Shown here piece by piece: positions 60,563-64,000 of a stretch of DNA of 64,000 bases (positions are counted from its first letter, which is position 1; the number at the start of each line of letters is the position of its first letter). The stretch is from contig NZ_MAEL01000049.1 in assembly GCF_009933335.1 (NCBI RefSeq), forward strand, positions 1-64,000. Reading direction: 5' to 3'. The position numbers were made by a program, and so were the translations under genes. The stretch comes from Candidatus Enterococcus willemsii. GTDB lineage: Bacteria; Bacillota; Bacilli; Lactobacillales; Enterococcaceae. Under the pieces are notes generated by a model that searched no databases, was not told where the DNA came from, and saw nothing but the letters and a program-made list of their open reading frames with translations.

Positions 60563-61342
60563 GTGGAATTTTTTGTTATTCTTATTAAATCGTTAATTAT
60601 TGGCGGCTTGTTAGGCTTTGCAACAGGTGTAGGTGCAGCTCGAATGTTTCATGCGCCGAATACACAAGGTTTAGGAGCTTTTCGTACATTGGGAGAAATG
60701 AACGCTTGTGAAGGAGACCCGGCATCACATTTTTCTTTTGGGTTAGGGTTCTTCTTTAATGCTTGGGCTTCAGCAGTCGGGGCGGGGGCATTCACACAAG
60801 ATGTGACGCATCGTGTTGTTCCTAACTGGGCGGCAGCCGCGCTTCTATCAAAAAATAAAAACATTGCCGAAACAATGCATCATCCGAAAAAAATGGGGAT
60901 TGCCGGTGCGTTGATTGGGATGGTATTAGTTGCGTTTTTAAATACAACTGCAGCAGCTATTCCAGAAGCGTTACAAGTAACAGCCGTGGCTGTCTTAGTA
61001 CCAGCGGCAACTATTTTAATTGAAGTTGTGATGCCAGTCTTATTCTGGTTAGCAGCGATTGATGCCGGTCGACGTACTGGTTTCTGGGGGACATTATTTG
61101 GCGGCTTGGCACAATTAATCATGGGAAATGCTGTACCGGGTGTGGTATTAGGTATTTTAATCGGTAAAGGTGTCGACGATCAAGGTTGGACACGTATTAC
61201 GAAAGTCATTTTAGTCGCAGCTATTCTGTTGTTTATTTTCAGTGGTTTCTTCCGTGGCTTTGACTTAGAAATGATTGAAAGTTTCCGTTTAGATATTCCA
61301 AATTGGTTAAATAATCTACACGATGTATTTACTGTGAAGTAA
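60563..61342 (+). CDS. DUF4311 family membrane protein
   Basis: The 259-residue integral membrane protein has about seven hydrophobic segments, the conserved GVGAARMFHAPNTQGLGAFRTLGEMNACEGDPASHFSFGLGFFFNAWAS region near the N-terminus (positions about 21-69; sequence given only in part elsewhere) and a QDVTHRVVPNWAAA segment. Start GTG at 60563, 6 bases after GGAGGA. The strictly patterned glycines, Asn and His suggest a transport path. Function not established; likely forms a membrane unit with the DUF4310 protein, 12 bases downstream. Confidence 0.85.
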   Translation: MEFFVILIKSLIIGGLLGFATGVGAARMFHAPNTQGLGAFRTLGEMNACEGDPASHFSFGLGFFFNAWASAVGAGAFTQDVTHRVVPNWAAAALLSKNKNIAETMHHPKKMGIAGALIGMVLVAFLNTTAAAIPEALQVTAVAVLVPAATILIEVVMPVLFWLAAIDAGRRTGFWGTLFGGLAQLIMGNAVPGVVLGILIGKGVDDQGWTRITKVILVAAILLFIFSGFFRGFDLEMIESFRLDIPNWLNNLHDVFTVK

Positions 61343-61354
61343 GGAGGAGCGTAA

Positions 61355-62017
61355 ATGGCAAAAGAATTAACTGAAGAACAAAAAGCAAAAAGTTTTTGGT
61401 ATGCAGATTGGGCATTTCCGATTTTAGTCGGAATTATGGCTTCTGCCGTATTTACAGGGACATATATGTATATGGAGTACGGTGTTGGGGCGTTTAATGA
61501 AGTTTCAATTGTAGCAATGTTAAAAGCTGGATTAGACGGCGGTTCTTACGGTGCTGCCGCGGCATTTGGTGCAAGCTTCCTGTTTGCTCGTATTTTAGAA
61601 GGGTCATTAGTCGGTATCTTAGATTTAGGTGGCTCGATTTTAACAGGGTTAGGTATTGGTATCCCAGCTATTCTGTTAAGTGTTGGAATTACTGCACCGT
61701 TGGAAAGTTTCCCTCTAGCATTACTTACAGGTGGCTTACTAGGTGTGATTGTCGGGGGCATTATTGTTTTAATCCGTAAATTTACGATTAATCAATCCAA
61801 TTCAACATTTGGTGCGGACATCATGATGGGCGCAGGAAATGCTTCTGGACGCTTTTTAGGTCCATTACTAATTATTAGTGCTGGAACAGCGTCGATTCCG
61901 ATTGGGATTGGTGCTACAATTGGTGCGCTTTTCTTTTATAAGTGGGACAAACCAATTGCTGGTGGCGCGATTATTGGAGCGATGATTTTAGGTGCGATTT
62001 TCCCAGTAGCAGTCTAA
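61355..62017 (+). CDS. DUF4310 family membrane protein
   Basis: The 220-residue integral membrane protein has about six hydrophobic segments, an N-terminal SFWYADWAFPILVG motif, and glycine-rich GASFLFARILEGSLVG and GAGNASGRFLGPL segments. AAGGAGG precedes the ATG. It is the second membrane component of the SFCGS/DUF431x set. Two small membrane subunits plus two small soluble subunits, in an operon with catabolic enzymes and PRD regulators, looks like a PTS-type or other multi-component importer. Not demonstrated. Confidence 0.85.
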   Translation: MAKELTEEQKAKSFWYADWAFPILVGIMASAVFTGTYMYMEYGVGAFNEVSIVAMLKAGLDGGSYGAAAAFGASFLFARILEGSLVGILDLGGSILTGLGIGIPAILLSVGITAPLESFPLALLTGGLLGVIVGGIIVLIRKFTINQSNSTFGADIMMGAGNASGRFLGPLLIISAGTASIPIGIGATIGALFFYKWDKPIAGGAIIGAMILGAIFPVAV

Positions 62018-62032
62018 TCATGGCGCTAGAAC

Positions 62033-62074
62033 AAAATCCTTACACGCACGATTGCGAAGCGAAGGATTTTTTCT
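62033..62074 (+). terminator. hairpin with T tract between DUF4310 and amidohydrolase genes
   Basis: AAAATCCTT (62033-62041) pairs with AAGGATTTT (62062-62070), with an inner CGC/GCG, followed by TTC and T residues. It lies inside the operon, so it may act as an attenuator setting lower expression of the enzyme genes. Confidence 0.65.
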
Positions 62075-62092
62075 TTTATAGGAGGGAAGAAA

Positions 62093-63199
62093 ATGAACGA
62101 ACTTGTTTTAAAGAATGGTCGCTTAATCAGTGGCGAGCCATGTGAAGTAGCCATAAAAAATGGTAAAATAACACAAGTAGCAGAAGTTATTGAAACGACG
62201 ACCGAAACAGTTATTGATTTAGAAGGGCATTATATCTCCGCTGGTTGGATTGATGACCATGTGCATTGCTTTGAAAAAATGAATTTGTACTACGACTATC
62301 CGGATCAAATCGGGGTCGAAAAAGGCGTCACGACTGTGATTGATGCCGGGACCACTGGCGCGGAGAATATTCATGACTTTTATGAACTAGCCCAACAAGC
62401 CAAAACCAATGTCTATGCACTGGTCAATATTTCCAAATGGGGGATTGTCGAACAAGACGAATTGGCCGATTTATCAAAAGTCAAAGCCGATTTAGTCAAA
62501 CAAGCGCTCGCAGATTTACCAGATTTTATCGTCGGCATCAAAGCCCGCATGAGTAAAACGGTGATTGGCGACAATGGCATTACTCCTTTGGAATTAGCCA
62601 AACAAATCCAAGCCGAAAACCAGCACTTACCATTGATGGTCCATATTGGCTCGGCACCGCCAGAACTTGCTGAAATTTTGGCTGTGATGGAAGCGGGCGA
62701 TGTCTTGACGCATTGCTTTAACGGCAAACCGAATGGGATTCTAGGTGCCGATGATCACATCAAAGACATTGCTTGGGACGCGTATCGTCGCGGCGTCATC
62801 TTTGATATTGGACACGGCACGGATAGCTTTAATTTCCATGTCGCCGAAGTAGCCCATCAAGCTGGGATGGATGCGACTTCAATTAGTACCGACATCTATA
62901 TTCGCAATCGCACCAATGGTCCGGTCTATGACTTGGCAACCACGATGGAAAAACTCCGTGTGGTTGGCTATACTTGGCCTGACATTTTAGAGAAAGTGAC
63001 CGCTGTCCCTGCCAAAAATTTCCATTTAGCTAATAAAGGCCAACTAGCGGTCGGCTTTGATGCGGATTTGACGATTTTTGAATTGGTCACTGGCGAGAAA
63101 GAATTGGTCGATTCCAATGGCTTCACTCGGACAACGACCGAACAAATTCGTCCATTAAAAACAGTGATTGGAGGAATGGTCTATGACAATGAATTATGA
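62093..63199 (+). CDS. amidohydrolase/deacetylase family metallohydrolase
   Basis: The 368-residue TIM-barrel metal hydrolase shows the HxH motif in WIDDHVHCFE (about His55, His57), VGIKARMSKTV with the possible bridging lysine, LMVHIGSAP, LTHCFNGK and DIGHGTDSFNF, ending with a beta domain. In DgaE/DgaF-type operons such enzymes act as deacetylases or cyclic-amide hydrolases on amino-sugar-acid derivatives. The ATG follows GGAGGG, and the next gene overlaps its end by 17 bases. Codon use shifts here to C-ending codons and about 50% GC, unlike genes before 62 kb. Confidence 0.87.
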   Translation: MNELVLKNGRLISGEPCEVAIKNGKITQVAEVIETTTETVIDLEGHYISAGWIDDHVHCFEKMNLYYDYPDQIGVEKGVTTVIDAGTTGAENIHDFYELAQQAKTNVYALVNISKWGIVEQDELADLSKVKADLVKQALADLPDFIVGIKARMSKTVIGDNGITPLELAKQIQAENQHLPLMVHIGSAPPELAEILAVMEAGDVLTHCFNGKPNGILGADDHIKDIAWDAYRRGVIFDIGHGTDSFNFHVAEVAHQAGMDATSISTDIYIRNRTNGPVYDLATTMEKLRVVGYTWPDILEKVTAVPAKNFHLANKGQLAVGFDADLTIFELVTGEKELVDSNGFTRTTTEQIRPLKTVIGGMVYDNEL

Positions 63200-64000
63200 A
63201 ACCTTTGGTTTAAAAGAAGTCATTAATGCTTCGGGGCGGATGACAATTTTGGGTGTCTCCAAAGTGTCCGAACGGGTTTTAGAAGCACAACGCTTTGGTG
63301 GCGAACACTTTTTTGAAATGGCCGATTTAGCCGTGAAAACAGGGGCGTACTTGGCCAACTTATTGCACGTCGAAGACGCGCAAATCGTCTCTTCGGCTTC
63401 CGCGGGGATTGCCCAATCGGTGGCAGCGGTCATTGGACAAGGCAGTCTGCATCATGTCTATCATCCGTATGATCCAACGATCACCAAACGTGAGATTCTT
63501 TTACCAAAAGGACACAATGTCGATTACGGGACCCCTGTCGAAGTGATGGTGGCGCAAGGCGGCGGGCAAGTGGTCGAAGCCGGCTATGCCAATATGTGTA
63601 CCGCAGAACACCTCGAAATGATGGTGACGGCCCAAACTGCCGCAATTTTGTATATTAAAAGTCACCACACAGTCCAAAAAAGTATGTTAACGGTCGCAGA
63701 AGCGGCACAAGTTGCCCAAAAAGTGGGGGTACCCTTGATTGTCGATGCGGCTGCCGAAGAAGATTTGTTCAAATATATCACCGACGGTGCCGACCTCGTG
63801 ATTTATTCCGGAGCCAAAGCCATTGAAGGACCCAGTGCCGGTTTGGTCATTGGCAAGAAGAACTATGTTGAATGGGTGCGCCTACAAAGTAAAGGCATTG
63901 GTCGGGCCATGAAAATAGGCAAAGACAATATCTTAGGCTTTACCCAAGCCGTGGCAGATTATTTGGCACAGGGCTCAGAAGATGGTGAGGCGATGAAGGC
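63183..64000 (+). CDS. dgaE: DgaE-type PLP-dependent ammonia lyase, partial (runs off the window)
   Basis: The first 272 codons are present and open to the window end. SelA-like PLP enzyme: an N-terminal FGLKEVINASGRMTILG motif, SSASAGIAQSVAA, LIVDAAAEEDL, and the PLP lysine in YSGAKAIEGPSAGLVIG (Lys212). The family includes the D-glucosaminate-6-phosphate ammonia lyase, which removes ammonia to give 2-keto-3-deoxygluconate-6-phosphate. ATG 63183 is 8 bases after GGAGG and overlaps the amidohydrolase gene. A DgaF-type aldolase would be expected beyond the window. GC is again about 50-55%. Confidence 0.88.
   Translation, partial: MTMNYETFGLKEVINASGRMTILGVSKVSERVLEAQRFGGEHFFEMADLAVKTGAYLANLLHVEDAQIVSSASAGIAQSVAAVIGQGSLHHVYHPYDPTITKREILLPKGHNVDYGTPVEVMVAQGGGQVVEAGYANMCTAEHLEMMVTAQTAAILYIKSHHTVQKSMLTVAEAAQVAQKVGVPLIVDAAAEEDLFKYITDGADLVIYSGAKAIEGPSAGLVIGKKNYVEWVRLQSKGIGRAMKIGKDNILGFTQAVADYLAQGSEDGEAMK

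Overview
The window reads as the chromosome of a low-GC Gram-positive coccus, most likely an Enterococcus or a close relative. This is inferred from AT-rich DNA, strong AAGGAGG-type ribosome binding sites, CcpA-type cre sites, many PTS operons with PRD-type regulators, an RNase J2-type paralogue, and a VanC/VanXY/VanT set closest to the intrinsic D-Ala-D-Ser clusters of enterococci. No rRNA, tRNA, phage, insertion sequence or CRISPR array was recognised.

Region 1 (1-5.4 kb) holds asd, then a compact cluster: a penicillin-binding-type D,D-carboxypeptidase, a VanC/VanG-type D-Ala-D-Ser ligase, a VanXY peptidase and a VanT-type serine racemase without its membrane domain. No vanR or vanS is adjacent. 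Region 2 (5.4-8.5 kb, minus strand) holds two paralogous small membrane proteins, an alpha/beta hydrolase and a PucR regulator.

Region 3 (8.6-28.5 kb) is a large allantoin-catabolism island: a fused FdrA-YlbE protein plus YlbF homologue (oxamate carbamoyltransferase type), carbamate kinase, two allantoate amidohydrolases, ureidoglycine aminohydrolase, ureidoglycolate dehydrogenase, ureidoglycine transaminase, a second PucR regulator, three MFS carriers, an NCS1 permease and allantoinase. The expected flow is allantoin -> allantoate -> ureidoglycine -> ureidoglycolate -> oxalurate -> oxamate plus carbamoyl phosphate, with ATP recovered by carbamate kinase. An adjacent locus (28.5-32.4 kb) with a FAH-family hydrolase, an unusual permease and a CodA-like amidohydrolase shares a precisely spaced promoter element with the island, so it is probably in the same regulon.

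Region 4 (32.5-47.6 kb) is housekeeping and sugar metabolism: a dicarboxylate/amino-acid symporter, RNase J2, the mannitol operon mtlA-mtlR-mtlF-mtlD with a visible MtlR-type operator, nagB, an SpxR-like regulator with an NrnA-like phosphoesterase, and a RAT-controlled antiterminator plus GlcNAc/glucose-type PTS. Region 5 (47.8-53.5 kb) is an ascorbate-family PTS operon with a class II aldolase and a P-loop kinase. Region 6 holds an LTA-synthase-family protein, a small methyltransferase-like protein and a second symporter. Region 7 (57.6 kb to the end) is a PRD-regulated operon with SFCGS, DUF4312, DUF4311 and DUF4310 proteins (a probable unrecognised transporter), a metallo-amidohydrolase and the start of a DgaE-type PLP lyase cut by the window edge.

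The main leads are the shared 30-bp-phased element at three promoters, the CodA-like protein with altered active-site positions, the soluble VanT with PBP-type carboxypeptidase in a regulator-less van cluster, and the SFCGS/DUF431x transporter-like module.
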